A stretch of 64,000 bases of DNA from Hydractinia symbiolongicarpus (lineage: Eukaryota; Cnidaria; Hydrozoa; Anthoathecata; Hydractiniidae). The position numbers and the translations under genes were made by a program. The stretch is taken from NCBI RefSeq assembly GCF_029227915.1, contig NC_079886.1:14918501-14982500 (forward strand), given 5' to 3'. Below are positions 9,669-18,856 of the stretch, in pieces. The notes under the pieces were generated by a model. The model worked only from the letters and a program-made list of their open reading frames with translations, ran no database searches and was not told the origin of the DNA. The stretch's first letter is position 1. The number at the start of each line of letters is the position of its first letter.

Positions 9669-10045
9669 GACTTACACGCATTATACTCGCCCGTCATGAT
9701 CAGAGGTCTGATCGGGGTGAAGCATTCTCTGTTGAGAATGAAATACGGATGTGCTATGATAAATATTTACCTATATGTATACACACCATCTGGATAAACT
9801 ATCTGAGTTCATCACTAACATATTGCCGCACGTAGTGTAGTGGGTTCGTCTGCGGGTCCCAGTTCTGGGGACCGCGGATCGAATCCCGCTCACTGCTTGG
9901 CAGTATGTTAGTGATGAACAAAGTAGTTCTTCTTCAATATGACTTACACGCATTATACTCGCCCGTCATGATTAGAGGTCTGATCGGGGTGAAGCATTCT
10001 GTTGAGAATGAAATACGGATGTGCTATGATAAATATTCACCTATA
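9623..10045. repeat. Two ~150-bp direct repeats (9623-9775 and 9893-10045) around a tRNA-like sequence
   Basis: The two copies differ by only a few substitutions and a 2-base insertion (CTCTGTTGAG versus CTGTTGAG). The second copy continues as the coding frame of the downstream gene; the first is an interrupted duplicate. The tRNA-like unit lies between them. Confidence 0.85.
9816..9896 (+). tRNA. tRNA-like sequence (pseudogene or SINE head)
   Basis: Contains a good Pol III A box (TAGTGTAGTGG, 9831-9841) and B box (GGATCGAATCC, 9874-9884) at tRNA-like spacing, and a possible anticodon stem GGTCCC/GGGACC. I cannot build a normal acceptor stem, and the anticodon loop lacks the invariant U33, so a functional tRNA is doubtful. 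Confidence 0.4.
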
Positions 10046-10740
10046 AGTAAAAATTGTATTCAAAAGTGGTGGGTTCCCGACCCGACCCCATTGACCGGTT
10101 TGGCCTCGAGATATAATAAGGTAGTGAAATATCAAAAAGCATATGTACAAAAACAGCAAATTGCAGGGTATTACGATATCCGCGTACCCGTACTGCGATG
10201 TTGTATAAAAGCAGGATCAGTAACTGGTTATTGCCCTACCTGCCTAGAAATTCCAGGTATCGAAATGGGAAATACTATGAAGGGTTTGAATACCCTAGCG
10301 ACCTAGATCTTTTAAACAAGGTATGGTCAGGCAGGAAGGCATGGGGTACATTTGCAAGGAGCGAGAGATTGACAAGGATCTCGATGATGATATAAAAGCC
10401 CTGGGGCTCCATATCGTCGCGGTTAAAAGGAACAAGTACGGGGCACTCTGTTACGAGGTCATCAAATATAAGGCGTTGAAGTTGTCGGATTTGGCCGATA
10501 TCACAACAATAGGCAATATCCTCAACTCCAACCAGACGATTGGTTGATATTGATTTGGATATTGAGCCCTATGTCATCAAAGGCATTGTTTATGGGTATC
10601 TATTCTATAGCGAGCCCCCTTTGCTATATATAAGAGATCCGAGTAAAGAGTTGAAGGATGAACCCTTGAAGGTACTCTTGAAGATACTCTTTACCAATCC
10701 TTCGCATGTTCCACGGGTACCTGAACATCTTCAGGAATAA
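9905..10740 (+). pseudogene. Unidentified element protein(s), broken into 3-4 frames
   Basis: Coding-like pieces follow one another: 9905-10306 (IRGLIGVKHSVENEIRMCYD, KWWVPDPTPLTGLASRYNKV, CCIKAGSVTGYCPTCLEIPG), 10230-10395 (EGFEYPSDLDLLNKVWSGRK), 10323-10547 (KALGLHIVAVKRNKYGALCY) and 10540-10740 (IDLDIEPYVIKGIVYGYLFY). They look like one or two degenerated genes with several indels. I do not recognise the domain. Position at the end of the plus-strand run suggests an element gene, not a host gene. Confidence 0.45.
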
Positions 10741-11468
10741 GCATTTAAGCACAGTTCTTCTGACACAAAGCTCCTTTCGGGACCATCCTTTAATTAGTAC
10801 AAAACACGGTTACCTGCTACTATACCGTCCTATACCTTTTCCTACTCCAGAAAGCATCAGTTGCACGTCGTCTCGCATCACCATGCTCTTAATAATAATA
10901 ATAATAATGGTATATTTCGGGCATATCCATATTTTACAATGGCTCTTCATCCCTAATTAAAAACAGCTATTTATAATAAAAATTAAAGAAAATTTTAAAA
11001 AGCGTAATATATATTTCAGTATAAACATTAATCAACTAAAATTTGACTCGAAATGGACATGAGAATAGAGTGGATAGGACTAGTGGAGAAATGGCTAGAG
11101 GCATGGTGGGATGCGATAGCGTGGAATCGATTGGTGAGAAAACGTAGGGACAAGGCAAAATCAACAAATAAACAGATTATATATTAAAGAAATACTATAG
11201 TATTAGTATATGTAATCAAATAAAGCCAGAGACTAAAATGGACTTGGAATAGAACGAGTAGAACAAGCGGAGAGAACAAAAAACAGCCTGGGGGAAATAG
11301 TAACTTGATTGGCTGGAGCTATGCGCATACTGAGGACATACTGGGTAAAATCGAGGCTGTTGTTGGAATATATAAGAACAGGACAAAATCAACAAATAAA
11401 CATGCAATCGTAAAGTCGTAAATAAAAGTGAACAGTGTGTGTATATATTGAATGCAATATTTTCTATA
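10741..11468. other. Non-coding junction with two diverged direct repeats
   Basis: Two related blocks, about 11030-11180 and 11212-11405, share the frame TAATCAA...AAATGGAC and both end in AAAATCAACAAATAAACA. An (AAT)n run lies at about 10890. This lies where the end of the integrase gene should be, so it may be altered element-terminal sequence. No gene is seen. Confidence 0.4.
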
Positions 11469-11488
11469 AAAAAAAAAAAAAAAAAAAA

Positions 11489-12113
11489 CTAATGTTTATT
11501 TATATATTTTGCAAGAGCTCTATCTGATAAATAACATCTAGCTCCGTAAACAAATTTTTTATAAACCACTTCTTTTCGTAGACTGGTGGGAAGATCGTTC
11601 AGTTGTCGACTACTTCTTCCAATAAAAGTTTTATCCGATGCGTTAACTTTGAATTCGGACACACATCTTTCAGAACTTCTTGTCGTTCTTTCTGTTTTCT
11701 TCATTTCCAGCCCTTTCAGGTATGTGGGAAATTCTGTTTCGTGCAAAGATTTGTGAGCGAGTTTCAACATGTTCAAGTTAATTCTCTCTTTGGAGGACAA
11801 CCATTTCAAAGTCAAAATATCTGCTGTGGTACAGTAGTGCGCTGTAACAAAGGCTGCTGCACATCTTAAAACTTTGTTGATACGGTTAAGTTTGTAATCT
11901 GGTGCGTTGGAAAACACCACATAGCAGTAGTCAAGTCTAGAGAGTAACCGTGTCTCCGCTAACTGTTTACGTAAGTACTGAGGAGCTGAATGTTTCAATT
12001 TGCGCAATACAGAAAGCTTACAGTAAGTAGATTTCAAAAGCTGGTTTAAATGAGTGTCCCAGGCTAAATGTTCATCAAAATGCACACCAAGTAACTTATA
12101 ACTTGCAACTCCC
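11489..12113 (-). mobile_element. 5'-truncated LINE (CR1/Jockey-like RT C-terminus) inserted in the integrase gene
   Basis: The minus-strand frame encodes the post-catalytic part of a non-LTR RT: VASYKLLGVHFDEHLAW, LNQLLKSTYCKLSVLRKL, RLDYCYVVFSNAPDYKLNRI and a C-terminal domain ending at 11489. It begins abruptly at about 12113, exactly where integrase coding (LYLFLLQPG) stops, as expected of a 5'-truncated insertion. Just after its stop the minus strand reads a run of about 20 T (plus-strand A at 11469-11488), the wrong base for an ordinary poly(A) tail. Confidence 0.8.
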
Positions 12114-12908
12114 GGGTTGCAGGAGGAATAAGTACAATCCATCCTCAGATAGGGGTTTCTCTTCGGGATATTCCTCGCTTTTTGCGAATGGTATCTCATC
12201 GAGTTTGATCGCTTTGTTAGGTTTCATGCCAATCATGTTAATCTTGGTATTACTTAGACTTTTGACGATGGTATACAAATGCTTGACCCAGGTGCTACTA
12301 GTCTCGTTAGAGACCAGCTCTTGCGCATCTTGAGGCTTGAATAGCCTTTCAGCGAGTACCTTGTTGTACGACTCTACGAAGGCCGTAAACGTATGGTGAT
12401 ATTTCGTGGTAGCCCGCCTAATTTTTACACCCTCGCCTTCTAGTACCTTGGTTACACCAGATTTGAATTCGCTACCGTTATCAGACTGAAAAATCTTTGG
12501 GGTAGTGTAAAGGTCCAGCCTTGTAGATATCCTTGATCATGTCCGCGACTTCGCTGGCCTTTTATGTACGTAGGGGCCTCGCTACTTTGTAACGTAACGA
12601 GAAAATACTTATATGTGCTACCATACAAACGATCATGTGGCATGTACAGTAAATCAAACTGGTGCATCTCATTCGGTGTTGTAATGGTGAAATGGGGGTA
12701 GTCAATACGCTTCGGACCCATTGGTGTGTCTTAGCCACAGGAGTTGCCTGGATAGCCAATAAGTTACTAGCTTTTTGGAGAGATCACTCCCCTTAGCGAG
12801 TAATTTGATGGCTTTGCGGTCGGTCCACAGATGTTCCGGGGTATAGTAGATATTGCCTAATTTTCCAGCCTCTTCCTCGGTAACAATATGTGATGCTTTT
12901 TCTGACAT
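12114..12908 (-). pseudogene. Retroviral-type (rve) integrase of the Polinton-like element, broken and LINE-interrupted
   Basis: Starts MSEKASHIVTEEEAGKLG at 12908 after TATACAATAAAC. Core residues remain visible in shifted frames: first Asp in HQFDLLYMPHDRLYG, second in FQSDNGSEF (codon 12480-12482) and Glu in FVESYNKVLA (codon 12372-12374), giving exactly D-x35-E. Further conserved blocks are YKVARPLRT, TWVKHLYTIVKSLSNTKIN and MKPNKAIKLDEIP. The frame then runs into a LINE at about 12113, and the chromodomain-type C-terminus is not found beyond it. Frameshifts near 12730 and 12560 and stops inactivate it. It would insert the element's DNA into the host genome. Confidence 0.85.
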
Positions 12909-13310
12909 GTTTATTGTATATGTCAGAAAGCGTTCTTACATATACTAGTAAGCCACAAAACCCTAGGAGGGACAGGGAGCCAAGGATGAATGTGAGTTCC
13001 CCATCCTGTTGGGTTTTTGAAGGGGTGTAAAAATCCTTCAACTGCGGGGCTTTTTTGTCCGAAGCAATGTAATACTGATACATACTATCGTCTAATTCTC
13101 TCAGGCTTTTGCCGGCCTTGAGCTGCAGTTCGCGTTGCTCATTAAACCAGTCAAATTTAGCCTGCCGTTTCCGTATCCACTCCGCCTGGGCTGCATTGAG
13201 CTTTTCAACGGCCTCGTCATGATGCCTTCGTTCCGCCTCAAGAAGTTAGTCCCGCTGAACGCCAATGCGTTGATTGCCGCGCCTGCCACGATCACTGCTA
13301 TGGTTGCCAT
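12793..13310 (-). pseudogene. Coiled-coil membrane protein of the element, one frameshift
   Basis: Starts MATIAVIVAGAAINALAF (apolar N-terminal segment) at 13310. The first frame loses sense after about residue 22; the neighbouring frame continues with ERRHHDEAVEKLNAAQAEW, AKFDWFNEQRELQLKAGKSL and then MYQYYIASDKKAPQLKDFY, ending in a transmembrane helix (LTFILGSLSLLGFCGLLVYV). One indel near 13240 explains the break. The arrangement, short apolar N-terminus, charged coiled coil, DFYTPSKTQQDGEL and a C-terminal helix, matches proteins I recall from cnidarian Polinton-like elements, function unknown. The true C-terminus is probably near 12900; the open frame overlaps the integrase start. Confidence 0.6.
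12909..12919 (-). promoter_or_regulatory. TATACAATAAAC before the integrase start
   Basis: Abuts the ATG at 12908; same pattern as at 14257 and 18637. Confidence 0.5.
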
Positions 13311-13319
13311 TTATTAATA
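13311..13319 (-). promoter_or_regulatory. TATTAATAA before the 13310 gene
   Basis: Abuts the ATG; shares TTAATAAATGGCAAC with the gene at 6343. Confidence 0.5.
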
Positions 13320-13414
13320 CTCCACACGGTCCAGTCTGCCATCAACTATGTTCATCAGAGCGTCCTGTAACAGATACACCACGTAACACCTAAAATCTCG
13401 ATCTAAAATCTCGA

Positions 13415-14257
13415 TCACCTACTCTCGATCTTAGGGTTGTAGAATACCTCATTGACACCAGCATAGGGCTTCACTTTTCCTGGGTCTATAAACAATAGCC
13501 AGACACCCTTGAAGGACTTAGCAGGGGCGTCAATCTGGAGGTTATAACTGGTATCTGCTTTTTTCATGACTACCTTCATTCTAAGTACTCTTTCATATGG
13601 GCAAGCAAATTTCATATACCGCGACATCATGGCGCTCGCGAGGCCCTCATGAGTGATCTTGTCGAACTCTAGCTTGATATTAGTAATCTTGTACGCAGAA
13701 TCACCCGCCTTGGCTGCCGTGTTCCCCGAGGCTGCCGTACTCCCATCTTTGATGACCTCCTGATATGCTGCGAAATGTATCACAAATTGAAACCTATCGT
13801 AGAAGCCCGACGGGTAGAATGGGAGATCCCGGGTCAATTCAAATATTTTGCCGAGAGGGATGGAAAACGTGTTGCCATAGGCCGCCACGATGGCCTTCTC
13901 TTCATCGGTCCCCACGTGATCACTAGCTTTGACCTGTAGGGCTCTGATCGTTCCGTAGTTCAGATTAATGCCTTGCAGAATAAGGTTGTTGTCTCTATCA
14001 AATTTTGGTAATCACAAGTCCCGGTACACGGCTAGGATATTGTAATCCGATATATTCTGTACCTCTTTGCCGTTCAGGGTAATACCCGGAAAAATGACAT
14101 CATTCTGAGTCATGTTGGGGATATCGACGTACAGATCCTCGTTCTGGTTGATCGTTGAGGGGATATGCGAGGTTTGGACGCGTTGGCGACGTCCTTTCAT
14201 ACCTAGGAGCTGCTTGGTCTCCGCATAGGGGTCTAGTAAGGTTCCGTATATGCTCAT
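13415..14257 (-). pseudogene. Major capsid protein-like (double jelly-roll family), one internal stop and truncated
   Basis: Starts MSIYGTLLDPYAETKQLLGM at 14257 after TTATATAATAAAC. Conserved-looking blocks are SHIPSTINQNEDLYVDIPNM, VIFPGI, DYNILAVYRDL, TDEEKAIVAAYGNTFSIPLG, LPFYPSGFYDRFQFVI, YKITNIKLEFDKITHEGLAS and SFKGVWLLFIDP. A single TGA (14012-14014), most simply a former Trp codon, interrupts one continuous frame. At 280 codons it is much shorter than usual (450 or more); the first jelly roll looks internally shortened and the C-terminal part is missing. Divergent from the 14291 gene with only 33 bases between starts. Assignment rests on remembered family pattern plus context. Confidence 0.6.
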
Positions 14258-14290
14258 GTTTATTATATAAGATGGAAATGTTTTAGTAAA
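14258..14290. promoter_or_regulatory. 33-bp divergent start region of the capsid-like and 14291 genes
   Basis: TTATATAATAAAC abuts the minus-strand ATG (14257) and TTTTAGTAAA abuts the plus-strand ATG (14291). Only 33 bases separate the two starts, so promoters must be extremely compact. Confidence 0.5.
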
Positions 14291-15530
14291 ATGGCCGATA
14301 ATCCAGGATATGATTATACACATGAGGATGATATTGGTAGAGACGATAAGGGTGATAAGGAAGATACCCCATCGACGCAACAACTCCCTGTAACATCGGG
14401 TACGTCAACGGCAGGACAGCAGCAGGGAGGTTCACGTGATAGAATGACGAAATCTGTACTACAAAAAGAGGTAAGTGATTTTTATATGCATCTTTATAAT
14501 AATTGGAACTTCGGACCTCTGGATGAAACTCGGGTAGATATAAACGTGATCAATGGTAACTTCGAGCTTGAAGGGGAACAGCTTTTTTTCAAAAATATAA
14601 GGCTTAAAGGGAGAATGGGACTGGGTTCAATAAAAAATTATGGCCTTAAAGCTAAAGATTTTCGAGATATCGGCTTTACCAGCTATACCGATACACCCAA
14701 CAAAATACAAGCGGTGCGGAAACTTGCGGTAGAGGTCGATGACATGGTTAATAATGAGGACCCCGGCGAGATCATTCAAATGAAAACCATAAATAATATC
14801 AGGAGGGTTGTACACGATGCGGGAACCCTTAAAGAAGAAAATTCATTCTGTAAATTCACCTAGCGTGAATTAAATGGACTTAACCTTGAACGTCAAACCT
14901 ATCAGGGTAACATTAAAAGCTTAGATAACTTCATATGACAAAAAGATTAAGGATGCGGAAGACAGTCTGAAACGGATCAAGGATCAGGAAGATGTCGACG
15001 GCGAGATTTCCGAAAACGCTAAAGAAACCATAGAAAAGCTTATGAAAAGCATTAAAAGGATGAAGGATGAAAGAGAAAAGGTGAAAGAACTCAAGCGTGA
15101 TATTTACGGGCAGCTGAGACATATCAGGGATACGTTATTGAAAATCTCCGAGGATGACACGTCCCTTCTCGAGAAGCTAACAATACTCTTCAAAGAACAG
15201 GGTATAACCATAGCGAGTATTGTCTTTGCTATAGGTCTACTGGTTTCCACCATTGTACTTGCCGTTACAGGGGGTTCTGCCGCGGCCGGTGCAGGAGGAA
15301 GTGCCGCGGCTGATGGTGAAAAAGGTTTTGTGGAAAAGCAGTTTGAAAGGCTTGGAAAGTTCCTTTAATAACTAGCAGGAAAGGGAGGTGCTGCATTACC
15401 CGGGATTATCGGTACAGTAGTCTCCTTCCTTCTGAGGGTAGCGTCAACCATCGTGGAATACGCGGCTAAGCATCTGTACATGGCAATTGCGGCGGCCTCC
15501 GGTTTTGTCGTGCTATATATCAGGAAATAG
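14291..15530 (+). pseudogene. Conserved element protein: acidic N-terminus, coiled coil, C-terminal membrane helices
   Basis: ATG 14291 (MADNPGYDYTHEDDIGRDD). Residues 50-190 include FYMHLYNNWNFGPLDETRVD and a Lys-rich helical region; a frame change near 14863-14940 leads to a coiled coil (KETIEKLMKSIKRMKDEREK), DTSLLEKLTILFKEQGITIA, then a helix ASIVFAIGLLVSTIVLAVTG, an Ala/Gly-rich linker, tandem TAA TAA stops (15366-15371), and in the same frame a second apolar segment (AALPGIIGTVVSFLLRVAST) and a last helix before TAG 15528. The FREQGITIASI-type motif is a hallmark I recall from cnidarian Polinton-like elements, function unknown. It converges on the next gene with 2 bases between stops. 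Confidence 0.65.
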
Positions 15531-15532
15531 AC

Positions 15533-15754
15533 CTATTTTTTAAGCCATATGTAGGCAAGGATGAGACCGACCCCTGTCTTCATTAATGCAGTCTTGGTAT
15601 CCTCATGCTGGTTTTGTGGTGGTTGTTCGGGTATGGGAGGCGATGCAGTAGACCTAGGAGGTATAGATGGTATAGCCTGTATGGTATGATCGGGAGTATG
15701 TATGGGAGGTGTAATAGGTGTAGCATGCTTGAGGGGTGAATTGGCATCTGCCAA
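15533..15754 (-). CDS. Proline-rich protein with C-terminal membrane anchor
   Basis: The frame reads ADANSPLKHATPITPPIHTP, many Pro-rich repeats, then ALMKTGVGLILAYIWLKK, a C-terminal hydrophobic anchor. The first codon of the stated range is not ATG; the frame is open further upstream to about 15820 (PPPPPKHTIRHL), so the real start is uncertain. No family recognised. A tail-anchored structural or membrane protein is possible. Confidence 0.4.
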   Translation of the reverse strand: MADANSPLKHATPITPPIHTPDHTIQAIPSIPPRSTASPPIPEQPPQNQHEDTKTALMKTGVGLILAYIWLKK

Positions 15755-15851
15755 ATGTCTTATAGTATGCTTTGGAGGTGGAGGTGGTATAGCATGTACA
15801 GGATGAGCGGCATGCCAATAGGCTTGTTATTAAGGTCAAGCCTTATACCGA

Positions 15852-16560
15852 TTATTGCATTGGCAGGTTCATATCGGATGGCAGCATGTACACGCTATGC
15901 ATGACAGGAAAATTTACCGGAGTTTGGGCATATTGTAATATCTTCTGAAATTCCGTAATGTCATGGCTTACATTTTCTTGGCGTTGTACCATGGCCTCGA
16001 ACTTTTGTAGATAGAATCTGCCTTGCTGTATAGTTGTCGGCATCGGAGCCTAGAAGGGATGCCTTGTCCACTGCTTGCGATCCTAGCAATAAGACCCCGT
16101 ATACCCTGATACTCTCGCTTAGCTTGGTCAGACCTTCAGATGTAAGGCCTTGACTTGTCGGCATGATAAATTTTGCCCAATCCCTATCAACCTGCGGCCA
16201 CCATCTACCATTCGTCAACGACGACATGACAGCCTTGAATTTGTACAGACTATTAGGATCTGCGCCATACTCGCGGCATACCTGTGCATACCCGGAGGTT
16301 GAGTAGGGGTTTTTATACTGAGAAAACCCATCATCATACGGCATGGGTACCTTCATTCTTGCCAGAATACGACGCATGTGATAATATACGTGGAACTTAA
16401 AGATCGAATTTATGAGGGGTACGGAGCCCGTCATGTGCTTGGTACAGATGCCCAGGGCTGTTGTGGCGCAATGGGTGGCAAAATTTACCTGGATATTCCA
16501 ATAGTCCAACGCCTGCCCTTTCCACCCCACACTAACAGGGTCATCAAGGTAGGTTGTTGG
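15852..16560 (-). pseudogene. Conserved structural-type protein (YWNIQ family) of the element, one frameshift
   Basis: The frame includes WKGQALDYWNIQVNFATHCA, FHVYYHMRRILARMKVPMPY, NPYSTSGYAQVCREYGADPN and SQGLTSEGLTKLSESIRVYG. Near 16040 the frame shifts and continues as QENVSHDITEFQKILQYAQT...YMLPSDM, ending at 15852. The start is uncertain (open to about 16560; the ATG-like start at 16530 is actually GTG). From memory, proteins with YWNIQ...HVYYxxRRIL accompany this polymerase in cnidarian elements; I infer a capsid-associated role from its position beside other capsid-region genes, but no enzymatic motif is visible. Confidence 0.55.
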
Positions 16561-16742
16561 GACCTTGATAGCATATTAGGTAAACTCGGTGAATACTACT
16601 GAAATATGGGACTCAGTCGATACGTAGCGATCCTGGTGCTCAAGATTTGTAATACCAAGTGACCATTCTCCCCTGTTACTTTTGTACTTTGCCTTGGAGT
16701 TGTACGAATATATATTCATCCTTTTCATCTAACAAGAAAGGG

Positions 16743-17444
16743 ATGAAACAACTGTACATTACAGATATCGAGAATCCCACGATATTTGAGGACTATCTGG
16801 GGCAGGGCACCCGTATAGCATTGAAATCCATCAGTATTCGACCTGAATGGTTGAACCTGTACGGCAACAACGACTTCACCATACGTAAGGTGGCGCCTGA
16901 CCAGAGGGTGACTCGGATCGAGATTATGAGTGGTTTATACAGAATAGAGGATATCGCGACCATTGTCAATAGCCAGGCGGAGGATAAAATCAAACTGTTT
17001 GTACTCAAAAATGGCTACTGCAGGCTCCGTGTAAGTGATGGCTATGCGGTGGTGATTTATCGATCATTGCAAGAGCTTTTGGGCCTGCCCTACGATCCTG
17101 CGAAAAAATACTACACCGCCGGTGACCACGATGCATAATACATGACCGATGTTTACCATAGATTGAGACTCGTTTGTCCGCAGTTGGACGAAGACGACTG
17201 CTTGCTTGATGACAAAAAGTCTAAAATTCTGGCCTTGCTTCCCGCCAAAGAATTGAACGCTTGGGGGGGGGAGGATATGCTAACCTGGAGTTGTGACACT
17301 CCTGTTTACCTTCCACTGAAGGGTAGCACGGATCGTCTGGAGTTTATGCTTACGGACGTCTATCACCATGAAAAGAACGTTACGTTCACTGGCGCCCAGG
17401 ATGAGGGACAGGTATTTAGACTTAACAATATCGAGGAAATATAG
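16743..17444 (+). pseudogene. Possible minor capsid (penton-like) protein with one internal stop
   Basis: ATG 16743: MKQLYITDIENPTIFEDYLG, then ALKSISIRPEWLNLYGNNDF, SGLYRIEDIATIVNSQ, YRSLQELLGLPYDPAKKYY, a TAA at 17136-17138 in an otherwise continuous frame, and then YHRLRLVCPQLDEDDCLLDD, LTDVYHHEKNVTF. The beta-rich composition with a short helical insertion and a LLGLP block is what penton-type single jelly-roll proteins of such elements look like, but this is inference from pattern and position. Its frame continues, after one TAG at 17442, into the next feature, so the two may once have been one protein. Confidence 0.4.
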
Positions 17445-17459
17445 CAATATCTAAGGGTT

Positions 17460-17984
17460 GTGATTAAGGAGCGGAACAGGCTTGCAAAGAAGTTTAAAAT
17501 GCATAGTACGTGGGTACGCTTCTGTGACCATGGACTGCTTGGTATAGGGGTGACTACGGCCGGGCTTGGGATAGGAGCTATGGCCTCAGGCATGGGGGTC
17601 CCCCTGGCCTGTGCCATGGGGGGACTCGCGATTGCGGCCGGAATAGGGCAAGCAGGTCTCCGGAACGCTTCAAAAAGGCTGCGTGTCAAATCGAAAAAAC
17701 ATGAGGGTATCAGGCTACTCGCGGAATGTAAATTGAACTCCGTTGTTGATCTCATCTCAAAGGCAGTAGAAAACGGTGTGGTTAGCGACTATGACTACAG
17801 CCTATTTAGCCGTGAAAAGCGGAGGTATATGCTATTAAAGGAACAGATGCGGCAGCGTTTTAACAGGATGATGAATGCCATCAATGAACAGGAGCGTGCT
17901 CAGTTAGTTGCCAAGGGTCGGGAGGAAGGAAGGCAAGACGTTTTAAAAAAACTTCAATCTGTGCAGTATGTAAGCGGTACCTAG
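17460..17984 (+). CDS. Membrane-region protein with glycine-rich hydrophobic core and helical tail
   Basis: The frame IKERNRLAKKFKMHSTWVRF is followed by two Gly/Ala-rich hydrophobic segments (LLGIGVTTAGLGIGAMASGM and PLACAMGGLAIAAGIGQAGL), then KHEGIRLLAECKLNSVVDLI, SKAVENGVVSDYDYSLF and a charged helical C-terminus. The pattern ERNRLxKKFK...KHExIxxLAExKLN...VSDxE is one I recall from cnidarian Polinton-like proteins. The annotated first codon is GTG; upstream the frame is open to the TAG at 17442, and beyond it is the preceding gene. Function unknown; possibly membrane-penetrating by hydrophobicity only. Confidence 0.55.
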   Translation: MIKERNRLAKKFKMHSTWVRFCDHGLLGIGVTTAGLGIGAMASGMGVPLACAMGGLAIAAGIGQAGLRNASKRLRVKSKKHEGIRLLAECKLNSVVDLISKAVENGVVSDYDYSLFSREKRRYMLLKEQMRQRFNRMMNAINEQERAQLVAKGREEGRQDVLKKLQSVQYVSGT

Positions 17985-18015
17985 AGTCGCCACCTGAGTA
18001 TAAGCCTTAATTTTG

Positions 18016-18051
18016 TATATTTTATAAGCCTTGTATGACCTATAAAATATA
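18016..18051. terminator. Perfect 11-bp hairpin between convergent genes
   Basis: Arms TATATTTTATA (18016-18026) and TATAAAATATA (18041-18051), 14-base loop, between the stop at 17984 (plus) and the stop at 18059 (minus). It can serve both strands. Confidence 0.55.
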
Positions 18052-18058
18052 TGGTTTC

Positions 18059-18637
18059 TTAATCCTCACCCAGCAACCACTCCTTTTTAAAGTCTTTATA
18101 CCGGCATTCTGTGATGTGTACCTGGGGGTAGTAGTTTTTATCCTGCACATACACCGATGAAATAGCCAGGATGGCACCGACCTGGCAGGGCTCATCGTAT
18201 GGTACTGGCATACCATAGAATTTGGTCGTGATCGCGTCCTTGTGGTATTTCAGCTTAGGGTTCACATAACGGTCCTTTTTTACAGGCTCTGTCGTCAATT
18301 TCTCAGAAATCAACTCCCGTATCTTAGACCAGATTTGACGATACTTCGCAATCCAATCAGGGTACTCTTCAAAATCAAGAGATATAGCTGGTACAGCATT
18401 GGCATTGTACCGGGTCACTCCATGTGGGGGCCAGATTATAGGCGTCTTTACCCTGAGGGCCACCACGAGGTCTCGTGTATGGTAGCTTATAATATATTGA
18501 TTATCCTTACCTCCATTGGCAGGGATGGCATCTGACACTGTTAGGTAGTCCACGTTGATATCGTCGATGTCTGTAAAAGTAGCAGCAAATGAGTAGAATA
18601 ATTTAGGTTTAACAAGCTCATTCTCAAATCGTAGCAT
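18059..18637 (-). CDS. 192-aa intact element protein, unknown function
   Basis: ATG 18637 (MLRFENELVKPKLFYSFAAT) preceded by TATATAATAAACAAG. No stop or frameshift; no clear transmembrane helix. Beta-rich N-terminal half (DDINVDYLTVSDAIPANGGK, VVALRVKTPIIWPPHGV), helical middle (WIAKYRQIWSKIRELISEKL) and a beta-rich C-terminal part (VGAILAISSVYVQDKNYYP). I do not recognise a family. Being intact in a decayed element it deserves a structure search. Confidence 0.6.
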   Translation of the reverse strand: MLRFENELVKPKLFYSFAATFTDIDDINVDYLTVSDAIPANGGKDNQYIISYHTRDLVVALRVKTPIIWPPHGVTRYNANAVPAISLDFEEYPDWIAKYRQIWSKIRELISEKLTTEPVKKDRYVNPKLKYHKDAITTKFYGMPVPYDEPCQVGAILAISSVYVQDKNYYPQVHITECRYKDFKKEWLLGED

Positions 18638-18827
18638 CTTGTTTATTATATATGAACGACTTCAGAGAATTGCATGTCATCGTACATACGCAGCCGCCAT
18701 CGTTACATGTGATATATTCATGATAGCAGTACCAGCACAACATTTTACCACTTACAACAAACCTATGTCCGCAGGTACATCTGTCGTATGCATAGAGTAC
18801 CCTTTCACAGTCGTTACAATGTTCCAT
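18624..18827 (-). CDS. 67-aa cysteine-rich zinc-binding protein
   Basis: MEHCNDCERVLYAYDRCTCG followed by CWYCYHEYITCNDGGCVC: six or more Cys as CxxC/CxC pairs, a zinc ribbon or RING-like arrangement. The start follows GGATAA. Its tail overlaps the start region of the downstream gene by 14 bases. Intact. Likely a small nucleic-acid- or protein-binding zinc protein of the element; no specific family. Confidence 0.55.
   Translation of the reverse strand: MEHCNDCERVLYAYDRCTCGHRFVVSGKMLCWYCYHEYITCNDGGCVCTMTCNSLKSFIYNKQDATI
18638..18652 (-). promoter_or_regulatory. TATATAATAAACAAG before the 18637 gene
   Basis: Abuts the ATG; nearly identical to the signal at 14257. Confidence 0.5.
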
Positions 18828-18856
18828 TTATCCTATCAATAAAGCCCTCCAGGTCT

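Noticed and set aside
9816-9896. Functional tRNA gene
   Set aside because: A and B boxes are good, but the acceptor stem and U33 are not; kept only as tRNA-like.
14032-14475. Open minus-strand frame upstream of the capsid-like start (14258-14383)
   Set aside because: It extends the capsid frame backwards through the divergent promoter and into the neighbouring gene; the ATG at 14257 with TATATAATAAAC is the better start.
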